A program made the translations under genes and the position numbers. Source: Sphingomonas mali NBRC 15500 (GTDB lineage Bacteria; Pseudomonadota; Alphaproteobacteria; Sphingomonadales; Sphingomonadaceae). From it: DNA of 64,000 nucleotides. A model generated the notes under the pieces. The model searched no databases. It saw only the letters and a list, made by a program, of their open reading frames with translations, and was not told where the DNA came from. The DNA lies in the NCBI RefSeq assembly GCF_001598415.1, contig NZ_BCYX01000018.1, positions 1-64,000 on the forward strand, written 5' to 3'. Every line of letters starts with the position of its first letter. Positions within the stretch are counted from its first letter, which is position 1. Shown here piece after piece: positions 9,129 to 18,500 of the stretch.

Positions 9129-10495
9129 CAATCGGGTTTGACCAGGCCGGGCGGCGTGAAGTCGCGGAAAACCGCCGGAACGCCCTTCTTGAATCCGGCG
9201 AAGCGCGTGCGGGCGGCGGCGAAGCGCGCACGCATGTCGGCAAGCACCTCGGGATAGCGATCGGCGACGCTGTAGCTTTCGCTGGAATCGGCGGCGATAT
9301 CGTAGAGCTGGGGATATTTTGCGTCGGTCGAGATGAGGTGGCCGCGATAATAATCGAACGCCACATATTTCCACCGCTGCGTCCGGATGCCGACGAGATC
9401 CTCGTTGTTGAACAACAGCAATGCGTCGTGCGGCGTCCGCGCCGCCGATCCGTCGAGAACCGGCGTGAGGTCGCGGCCGTCGAGCTCGACCTGCGGCAAC
9501 GATGCGCCGGCGAGCCTGCATAACGTGGGCAGGAAATCGATTCCCATGGCGATGGCATCGGTACGGCGACCCGCGGGAATCAGTCCCGGCGCCCAGGCGA
9601 TCAGCGGGACGCGATAGCCGCCATCATAGCCGCCGCCGCCCTTGCGCTGGCGCAGACCGCCTGCCGAGCCTTCGAACCAGGGACCGTTGTCCGACGTGAA
9701 CAGGATCACCGTGTCGCGATCGAGCTTGCTCGCCTTGAGCTTGGCGAGCAGCCGGCCGACAATATCGTCTATCTCCGCGACGACATCGCCATAGGAGCCG
9801 ACCGCGGCGCGTCCTCGAAAGGCCTTGTTGGGATATTCCGGCAAATGCGGCGCGCTCAACGCCAGTTCGACAAAGAAGGGGCGGGACGCGTTCCGCTCAA
9901 TGAAGCGCTCGGCTTCGGCGTAGAAGCGTTGCTGCAATTGGGTCAGATCGGGCTTCTCTTCCCGCACCGGCCCGTCGCCGTCGATCGTGTAGAGCGGCAG
10001 CGGCGCCATGTCGTGGCTGTATGGAATGCCAAAGAAGTAATCGAAGCCGTGCGCGATCGGAGTCCAATGGTCGCCGGTATGGCCGAGATGCCATTTGCCG
10101 AACAGCCCGGAGACATAGCCGGCGGGCTTGAGCGCTTGCGCGATCGTCACCTCGGATTGAGGCAAAACGCGCGTGTCGTTCTGCATGATGACCTGATAGC
10201 CAAGGCCGGTGCGGACCGGATAGCGTCCGGTCAGCAACCCGGCACGTGACGGCGTGCACACATTGGCGGGCGAATAATAATCGGTGAAGGTGAGGCCTTG
10301 CGCGGCCAACCGGTTGAGGTTGGGGGTGGGGATACGGCGTCCGCCCGTCGGCTCGATATCGCCATAGCCGAGGTCATCGCACAGAATGACGATGAAGTTG
10401 GGCGGGCGTTTGGAACCGCGCGCGCCCAGCGGGCCGGATAAGGCCTGGCTGGCTAGCAATGCCGCGGCCGACCCGAGAAGCTGACGACGATCCAT
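9128..10495 (-). CDS. S1-family arylsulfatase, exported (second of two in the locus)
   Basis: 455-aa arylsulfatase A-like enzyme. The N-terminus MDRRQLLGSAAALLASQALS looks like a Tat-type signal with a short twin-arginine motif. Mature features include Asp40/Asp41 of the CDDLGYGD block, Cys80 in CTPSR (80-84) for formylglycine conversion, GKWHLGH, and TSDNGPW. It shows the compact arrangement of the arylsulfatase/GalNAc-6-sulfatase branch and is only distantly similar to the 566-aa sulfatase in the same operon, so the two probably remove sulfate from different positions or sugars. It follows the TonB receptor by 37 bases and overlaps the MFS gene by one base. Confidence 0.9.
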   Translation of the reverse strand: MDRRQLLGSAAALLASQALSGPLGARGSKRPPNFIVILCDDLGYGDIEPTGGRRIPTPNLNRLAAQGLTFTDYYSPANVCTPSRAGLLTGRYPVRTGLGYQVIMQNDTRVLPQSEVTIAQALKPAGYVSGLFGKWHLGHTGDHWTPIAHGFDYFFGIPYSHDMAPLPLYTIDGDGPVREEKPDLTQLQQRFYAEAERFIERNASRPFFVELALSAPHLPEYPNKAFRGRAAVGSYGDVVAEIDDIVGRLLAKLKASKLDRDTVILFTSDNGPWFEGSAGGLRQRKGGGGYDGGYRVPLIAWAPGLIPAGRRTDAIAMGIDFLPTLCRLAGASLPQVELDGRDLTPVLDGSAARTPHDALLLFNNEDLVGIRTQRWKYVAFDYYRGHLISTDAKYPQLYDIAADSSESYSVADRYPEVLADMRARFAAARTRFAGFKKGVPAVFRDFTPPGLVKPD

Positions 10496-10532
10496 CTCTT
10501 GGTTCCCTCAAAAAATCCCGCGGATCATACCA

Positions 10533-12974
10533 TCAGAAATGCACCGCGAAGGTCGCCCCCACATAGCGGTCGGCATCCTTGTTGAAGGTCGCGACGATGT
10601 CCTTCGAATTCGTCGTCGTGGCGAGCAGCGAGTTGTGCGAGATCGTCGAATAATAATTCTGATCGAACAGGTTCTTGGCGAACAAGGTCAGGCTGAAGCG
10701 GCGGTCGCTGGTATAAGCTCCGACGCTGAGGTCGACGATCGTATAGGCCTTCTGGATCAGCAGCGGATCCTGCTCGATGGCGAAGCCTTGCTTGCTCTGA
10801 TAGCTTACCGCCACCTGGGCGAAGCCGCCAAAGCTGCTTCCGACATCGAAATCGTAGCGCGGCGCCACCGTGAAACGCCATTTGGGCGAGGCAGGCAAGG
10901 GCGCGTTGCGCAAATCCTGGCGCGGGCCCGAGACGGTCGTCACGCCGTTCACCGTGGTGCTGGCGCGATAACAGCTGTTGACGGGGAAGTTCCCCGTGAG
11001 GGTCGGCGCGGCGGCCTGGAACTGGAGCGGGCAGTTGAGGCCATCGATGCTGACCGTCGAGTCCGTATACGCCAGCGATGCCTGGATATCGAGTTTCGCC
11101 AGGGGATGCAGCGTGGCTTCCAGCTCGACGCCCTGGCTGCGCGATTTGCCGGCATTGGTCGAGATGAAGGAAACGACACCAGTGATGGGGTCGCCGCGGT
11201 TGGCCTGCACCTGCAGGTTCGTATAATCCGCGCGATAGACGGCGAGCGCGAAGCTGAGCAGCCCGTCTCCGGTCCGGCCCTTGAGGCCGACCTCATAGGC
11301 ATTGACGTGTTCGGGCTTGAGGTCGGTCTGATGGGCGAAGTCGGTGCCGGCCTCCATATTGTAGCCGATGCCTTTGTACCCCCTGGTATAGGTCGCATAG
11401 GTCTGCAGGTTGCGGCTGAATTCATATTGCAGGCCGGCCTTGCCGGTCACCGCGGTGTCACTGTCCCGGAGGGTTCCCGTCGAGACGGCGGCCACGCCCG
11501 GCAGCAACGTGTCGCCGGCGTTGGTCACGCCAAGCTGCGTGCCGTAATTGGTGCCCGTTTCATATTGGACGCGCAGCCCGCCGATCAGCTTGAGGCCGCC
11601 GACGATCCGGTACTCGGCCTGGCCGAATGCCGCGATATTGTCGGTCTTGAGGTCTGCGAAGCTCGACGAGGATTGATAGGTCGGCGCCGCGCAAGGCTGG
11701 CCAATCGTGCCGCTCGAGCAGACCGCGCGGCGGCGCGCGTAAGGCCGTTTCACCTCGCCATGGCTGTAAAAGGCGCCGACCACATAGGTGAAGTCGCGAT
11801 TGCCGTTGGACGCGATGCGAAGCTCCTGCGAGATCTGGTTCAGATCGACGATGCCCTGGTTGAAATTCCACGACGCGTAAGCGGATGGGCCGACATAGAG
11901 CACCGGGTTCGAGTCGATGCGGTCGACCGGCTGGTTCACCAGCAGATGATATTTCTGATAGGCGGTGATCGAGGTGATCGTGGCCGCGCCGAGATCCCAG
12001 TCACCCTGCAGCGAGATCGTCGTCTGGCGGCTGTTGGCCTTGTTGAGGGTATCTTCCGATACCAGGCGGTTGGTCGGGGACGCCACTACGGGGGCTTCGA
12101 GGCGGGCGATCACGGGGTTGACCACGCTGATCGACGAATAGGTGCAACAGCTCGAATAGGTCTCGCGATAATCGGCGCCGAGCAGGAAGGTCAGATTGGG
12201 CGCCGCCTCCCACTCGATCTTGCCGCGCAGGCCCCAACTTTCCTGGCCGTTGACGTGGCGCTTCAGCGTGACGTTGTACGCGGGGCCCTGCACATTGTTG
12301 TAAAAGCCGCCGACGCGCACGCGCAGCGTGTCCGAGATCGGGCCCGACAGCGTGCCCTTGACGCGGTATTCATTGTCTTCGGCGATCGTCACGTCGCCCT
12401 TCGCTTCGAAAGTGGACGTGGGGCGGGCGGTCACGATGCTGAGCACGCCGGCGCTCGCATTCTTCCCGAAGAGCGTGCCTTGCGGTCCGCGCAGCACTTC
12501 GATCCGGTCGACGTCGGCGATGTCCGACAGCGACTGGGCGGCGCGCACCATCGGAACGCCGTCGACGACCACGGCGACCGACGATTCGACCCCCTGGCCG
12601 AACAAGGCGGTGCCGACACCGCGGATACGAAAAGTGGTGTTCGCGGGATGGTTGCCCTGCTGGAAGGTGAGCGAAGGGACTGCCCGCGTCAGCGCGGTGG
12701 TGTCGTTGATCTGACGGCTGGCCAGCGTTTCCCCGCTGACGGCGGTCACGGCGAGCGGCACGTCCTGCAGTCGCTCGCTCCGCTTCTGGGCAGTGACGAT
12801 GATGTCGTTCGACGTATCCTGCGCGGACGCCTGGTCGTCGCTCGGCGCCGCCGGACTCGTTGGCGCTGGCGTCGGCGCGGACTGCGCATGCGCGGGAAAG
12901 GCGCCGAGGGCCAGGGAAATGGCGAGCGCGCCCGCCGCGCTGGAGAGGCGATAGAAGTTACGAAGATCGGCCAT
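10533..12974 (-). CDS. TonB-dependent outer-membrane receptor (SusC-like, sphingomonad type)
   Basis: 813-aa outer-membrane receptor for energised uptake of large substrates. Signal peptide at residues 1-31 (ends AHA-Q). The plug domain includes IIVTAQKRSERLQDVPLAVTA in two adjoining parts, FRIRGVG, and VLRGPQGTLFGKNASAG. A long beta-barrel follows and ends with the C-terminal aromatic (AVHF). Of two close ATGs, 12974 is chosen because an AGGAGG sits nine bases upstream of it. It is the first gene of the leftward operon containing two sulfatases, an MFS carrier, GH3 and FGE, so it most likely imports the sulfated oligosaccharide. It is divergent from the LacI regulator, with two palindromic operators in between. 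Confidence 0.93.
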   Translation of the reverse strand: MADLRNFYRLSSAAGALAISLALGAFPAHAQSAPTPAPTSPAAPSDDQASAQDTSNDIIVTAQKRSERLQDVPLAVTAVSGETLASRQINDTTALTRAVPSLTFQQGNHPANTTFRIRGVGTALFGQGVESSVAVVVDGVPMVRAAQSLSDIADVDRIEVLRGPQGTLFGKNASAGVLSIVTARPTSTFEAKGDVTIAEDNEYRVKGTLSGPISDTLRVRVGGFYNNVQGPAYNVTLKRHVNGQESWGLRGKIEWEAAPNLTFLLGADYRETYSSCCTYSSISVVNPVIARLEAPVVASPTNRLVSEDTLNKANSRQTTISLQGDWDLGAATITSITAYQKYHLLVNQPVDRIDSNPVLYVGPSAYASWNFNQGIVDLNQISQELRIASNGNRDFTYVVGAFYSHGEVKRPYARRRAVCSSGTIGQPCAAPTYQSSSSFADLKTDNIAAFGQAEYRIVGGLKLIGGLRVQYETGTNYGTQLGVTNAGDTLLPGVAAVSTGTLRDSDTAVTGKAGLQYEFSRNLQTYATYTRGYKGIGYNMEAGTDFAHQTDLKPEHVNAYEVGLKGRTGDGLLSFALAVYRADYTNLQVQANRGDPITGVVSFISTNAGKSRSQGVELEATLHPLAKLDIQASLAYTDSTVSIDGLNCPLQFQAAAPTLTGNFPVNSCYRASTTVNGVTTVSGPRQDLRNAPLPASPKWRFTVAPRYDFDVGSSFGGFAQVAVSYQSKQGFAIEQDPLLIQKAYTIVDLSVGAYTSDRRFSLTLFAKNLFDQNYYSTISHNSLLATTTNSKDIVATFNKDADRYVGATFAVHF

Positions 12975-13077
12975 GGTGCGCATCCTCCTTTTTTCCGAAG
13001 CCGCACATGCGTGACGGCCCAAATCGGGATGCTCGAACCTTGGTGCCGGCTATCCCCTCGGCTCTGATCTGCGTCAG

Positions 13078-13135
13078 ATGTAGCGCTACATGATCTGGGG
13101 TTCGGGGCGAGTCAACAACTTTGTGTAGCGCAACA
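13078..13135. promoter_or_regulatory. Tandem palindromic LacI-family operator candidates
   Basis: Between the divergent receptor and LacI genes lies a perfect 14-base palindrome, ATGTAGCGCTACAT (13078-13091). A second, near-perfect copy, TGTAGCGCAACA, is at 13124-13135. Both have the central CG step typical of LacI-family operators, and their centres are 45 bases apart. The second copy is flanked by CAACTT/AAGTTG arms (13116-13121 and 13135-13140). The position suits autoregulation and control of the receptor operon. The motif is seen directly; binding is inferred. Confidence 0.7.
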
Positions 13136-13160
13136 AGTTGGTTTCTGAGAGGATGCGGAT

Positions 13161-14228
13161 GTGGGCGACAAGGACAAATCGCGGAAATCGAGCAACGCGG
13201 TGACGATGCACGCTGTTGCTGCGCGTGCCGGCGTATCGCCGATGTCCGTGTCCAACGTGATCAACGGGCGCACCGTTCGGCCGGCAACGCGCGAAGCGGT
13301 GTTACGGGCGATCGAGGAGCTTGATTACAAGCCGAATGTCGCCGCCCGCGCGCTGGCGAGCGCAACGATTACCCGCATCGGCTTATTGTATCACAGTGCC
13401 GAGAGCGCGTTCGTCAGTGCCTTGCTGGTGGGGGCGCTCGACGCCGCCACGCGCTTCGGGGCGCAATTGCTGATCCGTCGGTTCGAAGAGGCGCGCTCGC
13501 TCGCCGATATCCTGTTCGACATGGTCGCGGGTGGCGCGAACGCGCTCATCTTGCCGGCCCCGCATTGCGAGGCGATCAGCGGTACGGGCCTGGTCGAGCG
13601 ACTGAAAGTGCCGGTCATCGCGCTCTGCTCCGGCGACGAACTGCCCGACATGGCCTCGGTCCGCGTCGACGACGTCGCCGCCGCGCGCGACATGACCCGC
13701 TACCTGATCGGCCTCGGCCATCGCCGCATCGGCTTCGTGCGCGGCGCGCAAAATCACGTCATCAGCCGGACGCGGTTCGAGGGCTATCGTCTCGCTTTGA
13801 CCGAGCATGGCATTGGCTTCGATCCCGACCTGGTCGTCGATGGGGATCTCACCTTCGATTCGGGCCTGGCGGCAACGGAACAATTGCTGTCATTGCGCGA
13901 TCCGCCCACCGCGATTTTCGCGAGCAACGACGACATGGCGGCCGCGGTCGTCTCCGTCGCCCATCGTCGCGATATCCGCGTACCCGACCAACTTTCCATC
14001 GTGGGCTTCGACGACAGTCCGATTTCGCGCAAGATCTGGCCGGCCCTGACGACCATCCGGCAGCCGATCGTCGACATGACGGCGATTGCCGTCGAATCGC
14101 TGATAGCGATGTTCGGCGATCCCCAGGCACGATCGTCTCCAGCCGTTTCCACGATTTATGCCGAACATTCCCTCGTGATCAGAGGGTCCAGCGGTGCCCC
14201 GGTGCAGGGGATCGGTTCAGTGCGATAG
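13161..14228 (+). CDS. LacI-family transcriptional regulator of the sulfatase/TonB locus
   Basis: 355-aa repressor. The N-terminal helix-turn-helix (about residues 15-62) contains VAARAGVSPMSVSNVING and the hinge-proximal YKPNVAARAL. A periplasmic-binding-protein-like ligand domain follows from about residue 70 (RIGLLYH, VRVDDVAAARDMTRYLIGLGHRRIGFV, STIYAEHSLVIRGSS). The GTG start at 13161 is preceded by GAGAGGA at good spacing; the nearby ATGs are out of frame. It is divergently transcribed from the TonB receptor and is probably its local regulator, responding to a sugar released by the pathway. Its last 12 bases overlap the converging universal stress protein gene. Confidence 0.92.
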   Translation: MGDKDKSRKSSNAVTMHAVAARAGVSPMSVSNVINGRTVRPATREAVLRAIEELDYKPNVAARALASATITRIGLLYHSAESAFVSALLVGALDAATRFGAQLLIRRFEEARSLADILFDMVAGGANALILPAPHCEAISGTGLVERLKVPVIALCSGDELPDMASVRVDDVAAARDMTRYLIGLGHRRIGFVRGAQNHVISRTRFEGYRLALTEHGIGFDPDLVVDGDLTFDSGLAATEQLLSLRDPPTAIFASNDDMAAAVVSVAHRRDIRVPDQLSIVGFDDSPISRKIWPALTTIRQPIVDMTAIAVESLIAMFGDPQARSSPAVSTIYAEHSLVIRGSSGAPVQGIGSVR

Positions 14229-15017
14229 CAGCAAGGGACAGGGCGAATGCCTGAGCAGTTCGCGCGTCACCCCGCCGAACACCGCCTCGCGCAGCCTGGA
14301 ATGGCCGTAGCCGCCGGCGACGATCAGTCCCGCGCCATGGCGGCCGGCCTCGGCGATCAAGGTATGCGCGATGCCCAAGGCCAATTGCGGGACGCGCTCG
14401 ACGCGCGCATGAATGCCATGACGCGACAGATAACGCGCCGCGTCCTCCGCCCAGCCATCGGCTCTGTCGGTCGCGACCTCGACGAGGAATACCCGCTCCA
14501 TGAGTTTGAGGAGCGGGATCGCGTTCCGGAGCGCGGCGGTCGCGGCGGCCGACCCATCCCACCCGACGACCGCACAACGATCGTCGAATTTCCGCACGTC
14601 CTGCGGTACCGCCAGGATCGGCTTGCCTGCTCCCGTGATCACGCCGCCAATGGCGCTGCGCATCGGCGTTATCGGATCCTCGAGCTGCCGGTCGACGATG
14701 ACCAGGTCGGCGAACTGCGCGGCGCCGCACAAACTGCCCACCAGATCGCCGGTGCGTTCCTGCCAGTCCCACGAAACGTCTTCGTGAACGAGCCGCGCCT
14801 CGAGCTTGGTGCGATTGGCTGCTTCCTGCTCGATTTCGCTTTCGACGATCGTGGCGCTGATCGCGCTACCCACCGAGTCGTCGACATAGGGGGGCGGTAG
14901 AATCACTACGTCCAGAAGGGTCAGGTGTGCGTCGAGCCGTCGCGCGAGATCCACCGCGAGTTGGATCCGGGCTTCCTGTCCGGGATCGTCATGGGCAAGA
15001 ACCAACAGGGTCTTCAT
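14217..15017 (-). CDS. Universal stress protein, tandem-domain type
   Basis: 266-aa protein with two UspA-like halves. It begins KTLLVLAHDDPGQ and ends with a classic Usp C-terminal segment (GAGLIVAGGYGHSRLREAVFGGVTREL in two adjoining parts, then SPCPLLLSH), including the G-x2-G-x9-G(S/T) nucleotide-binding pattern. The ATG at 15017 follows GGAGG at 8-base spacing; an upstream in-frame extension has no support. Tandem Usp proteins of this kind are often induced by oxygen limitation in alphaproteobacteria. It lies downstream of and in the same direction as the sulfide-responsive RND/ArsR operon, separated by 147 bases, and converges with lacI. Confidence 0.88.
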   Translation of the reverse strand: MKTLLVLAHDDPGQEARIQLAVDLARRLDAHLTLLDVVILPPPYVDDSVGSAISATIVESEIEQEAANRTKLEARLVHEDVSWDWQERTGDLVGSLCGAAQFADLVIVDRQLEDPITPMRSAIGGVITGAGKPILAVPQDVRKFDDRCAVVGWDGSAAATAALRNAIPLLKLMERVFLVEVATDRADGWAEDAARYLSRHGIHARVERVPQLALGIAHTLIAEAGRHGAGLIVAGGYGHSRLREAVFGGVTRELLRHSPCPLLLSH

Positions 15018-15164
15018 GGCGTGCCTCCGCTTTGCATGGACCAGGGCTAGCCGGGGTCGCGGGCGGCACGCTATTGGTGGATTTACGGACCCACCGGACG
15101 ATGCCCGGATACGCTCCGACGATCTTTTGGCCAGGGTGATGGCCGGCGCCATCGGGCTGGGTAT

Positions 15165-15503
15165 TTAAGCGGCGGTGTTGTGCGGGCCGGTGGAGGATTG
15201 CTCACCACAAGCTTCGCATAGTGCGTTGAAGATCGACCGGACCATGTCGTCGGCGATACGATAATAGCGAGTCTGGGCGTCCGCCCGGACTGCGACAGCA
15301 CCGCCTTCGCGCAACACGCCGAGGTGCTGCGATACGGCCGACTGGGCGAGGCCCGTCAAATCCACCAATTCGTTGACCGATGCCTCGCCCGCGGACAGGC
15401 GGCACAGCATGATCAGCCGCTCGCGATTGGCGAGCAGGCGCAGGACGGCCGCCATGCGGTCGGCATTCGCGCGCAATTCGTCGATCGGATCGGTGTGTTT
15501 CAT
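15165..15503 (-). CDS. ArsR-family repressor, BigR/SqrR-like candidate persulfide sensor
   Basis: 112-aa winged-helix protein. The recognition region is VNELVDLTGLAQSAVSQHLGVLREGGAV (two adjoining parts, about residues 43-70), followed by a beta-hairpin with YYRI. It lacks the arsenic-binding ELCVCDL motif. Instead it has Cys34 in IMLCRLSAGEA, at the position of the first redox cysteine of BigR/SqrR/YgaV, plus Cys96 and Cys99 near the C-terminus, about 62-65 residues later. BigR and SqrR use a pair of this spacing to sense sulfane sulfur. Its ATG overlaps the RND permease stop (ATGA). Neighbouring rhodanese and sulfide:quinone oxidoreductase genes support this role, which remains inference. 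Confidence 0.87.
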   Translation of the reverse strand: MKHTDPIDELRANADRMAAVLRLLANRERLIMLCRLSAGEASVNELVDLTGLAQSAVSQHLGVLREGGAVAVRADAQTRYYRIADDMVRSIFNALCEACGEQSSTGPHNTAA

Positions 15504-18500
15504 GCCGCCAAGGTGAGCGGTCGGTCGTCCTCGCGCAAGACGATGTAGATTGCCGGGATGACAAGGACGGTCAGCAGGGTCGACGAGGCGAGCCCGAACA
15601 GCAAGGAGATCGCCAGGCCCTGGAAGATCGGATCGGTCAGGATCACCGCGGCGCCGATCATCGCCGCCGCTGCGGTCAACACGATCGGCTTGAAGCGGAT
15701 CATGCCGGCTTCGAGCAAGGTGTCGCGCAGCGATTTGTCCGCGCGCCGCGCGTGGCGCACGAAATCGACCAGCAGGATCGAGTTGCGCACGATGATCCCG
15801 GCGAGGGCAATGAAGCCGATCATCGACGTGGCGGTGAAGGGCGCGCCGAACATCATGTGCCCTGCGACGATGCCGACCAGCGTCAGCGGGATCGGGGTCA
15901 GGATCACCAGCGGCAACTTGAAGCTGCGGAATTGCCCGACCACCAGTACGTAAATGCCGAGCAACGCCACCATGAACGCCGCCCCCATGTCGCGGAACGT
16001 CACCCAGGTGATTTCCCACTCGCCGTCCCAGAGCAAAGCCGGCCTGGTTTCGTCCTCCGGCTGTCCGTTCAGGCGTATCTCGGGCTTGGCCAGCCCGGCG
16101 CGCTTCCAGTCGAAATGCTCGATTGCGTCGTCGACCGCCAGCATGCCGTAGATCGGCGCTTCGTAGCGGCCGGCGAGCTCGGCGGTCACCATGTCGGCGG
16201 CCCGGCCGTCGCGCCGAAACAATTGTGTGTCGCCCGTGGTCATCGACGCGGTGACGACCTCGCCGAGCGGCACCGGCACCGGCCCATTCGGTCCTTGCGT
16301 GGCAGCGATCGGAGTCGCCGCCAGGGTCGACGACCAATTGCGCTGCGCCTGGTCGAGCGACACCTCAATCGGAAGCGGGTCGCGCTGGTTGCCGCGCGGC
16401 GCATAGCCGACGACCTGATCGCCGAGCAGCGCGGCGATGCTGTCGAAGACCTGGCGTTCCGACAGCCCGTAATAATCGAGCTTGGCGCGATCGGGGACCA
16501 GGCGGAGTTGCGGGCGGGGCGTGCCGAAGCTGTTGTCGACATCGACGATGTAAGGAATGCCCTTGAACAGCCGTTCGACCGTCGCCGCCGTGGCCCGGCG
16601 ATTGGCTTCGTCGGGCCCGTATATTTCGGCGAGCAGCGTCGCGAGCACTGGCGGCCCCGGCGGTGTCTCGACCACCTTGATCGAACCGTCGGCGGGAAGG
16701 GCGATCGACTTCAGCCGATTGCGCAGATCGACCGCGATTGCATGGCTCGACCGAGACCGGTCGCCCTTGGGCTGGAGCGTCACCATCAGGTCACCCATTT
16801 CCGGACGGTTGCGCAGAAAATAGTGCCGCACGAGCCCGTTGAAATTGAACGGCGCCGATGTGCCGACATAGGCTTCCATCGAGGTGACTTCGGGCACGGC
16901 GCGGGCGACCGCCGCCGCCTGGTCGATCATGCGCGCGGTGTTCTCCAGGCTCGTGCCCTCGGGCATGTCGACGACGAGTTGGACCTCCGATTTGTTATCG
17001 AACGGCAGCAACTTCACGGTGACCGCCTTGAAATAGAACATCGAGCAGGCGACGAGCGTCGCCACGCCGACCGCGATCAGGAACGTGCTGGCCGACCGCC
17101 GTGTCGCGATCACGCGGGAGGCAACCCGCGCATAGAGCTTGCCGAGCTTGCCGCCATGGGCATCCTGGTGGCCCTGGCCGCCAAGCGACTTGCGCGCGAA
17201 GCGGATCATCAGCCACGGCGCGATGATCACCGCTACGAAGAACGAAAAGATCATCGCCGCGGACGCGTTGACCGGGATCGGTGCCATGTACGGCCCCATC
17301 AGCCCGGAGACGAACAGCATCGGCAGCAGCGCGGCGACGACGGTGGTGGTGGCGACGATGGTCGGGTTGCCGACCTCGGCGACCGCGCCGATCGCGGCGT
17401 CGACACGGTTGCGATCGTCGTCCATCGCCCAGTGACGGGCGATATTCTCGATCATCACGATCGCGTCGTCGACCAGGATGCCGATCGAGAAGATCAGGGC
17501 GAACAGGCTCACCCGGTTGATCGTGAAGCCCATGATCTTGGAGGCGAACATCGTCAGCAGGATCGTCGTCGGGATGACGATCGCGGTCACCCCGGCTTCG
17601 CGCCACCCGATCGCGAACCCGATCAACAGAACGATCGACACGGTCGCGAGGCCGAGATGGAACAGCAACTCGTTCGCTTTGTCGTTGGCCGTTTCCCCGT
17701 AATTTCGAGTCACGGAGACGGTCACGCTGTCGGGGATCAGGCTGCCGCTCAGCGAGCCGACGCGGCGCACGATGGCGTCCGACACAGTCACGGCATTGGC
17801 GCCCGGACGCTTGGCGATCGCCAGACTGACCGCGGGTGCCTTCGACCATGCGCCGCCCTGCCTCGCCCAGCGCCAGGACCGTGCCTGGTCCTGGCCCGGG
17901 CTTTCGGTCACCGTCGCGACGTCGCGCAGATAGATCGCCTCGCCGCTGACCGACCGCACGGTCAGCAGGCCGACATCCGCCGCGCTCGTCAGCATACGCC
18001 CCGCCACGACGTCGGCCGCTCCGCCACGCTCGCGGACCGATCCCGCGGGGAAGGCGCGGTTCGCCTGGGTCGCGGCCTCGATCACCGCACCCAGCGTGAC
18101 TCGTCGCGCCGCGAGCCTGGCCGGATCGGGCACGACGCGAATCCGCTGCTGCTGGCCGCCGATAATGAAGGACAGGCCGACATCATCGACCTTGGCCACC
18201 TCGGTCTGCAGCCGGCCGGCCAGATCGCGAAGCGACTGGTCGGTCCATCGGCCCGGTGCATTCGCCTTCGGCGTCAGAGTCAGGACGACAATGGGCACGT
18301 CATTGATCCCGCGCACCGTGACCTTGGGCGCCGGTATCCCGACCGGAATACGGTCGATATTGGCGTTGAGCCGTTCGTTGATGCGGATTGCGGCATCTTC
18401 GGGATTGGAGCCGACCAGGAAGCGTGCGGTCACCAGCACGCCGTTATTCTCGGCCTGGGTGTAGACGTGCTCGACTCCATTGACGCTCTTGACGATCGTC

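Noticed and set aside
10539-13067. 842-aa open frame antisense to the TonB receptor
   Set aside because: Shadow of a high-GC gene; the opposite strand encodes a complete TonB-dependent receptor with signal peptide and ribosome site.
13064-13077. CTGATCTGCGTCAG, resembling an FNR/FixK anaerobox
   Set aside because: Both outer bases of the core differ from TTGAT-N4-ATCAA, and the neighbouring gene is a glycan-type TonB receptor; no second copy was seen near the stress genes.
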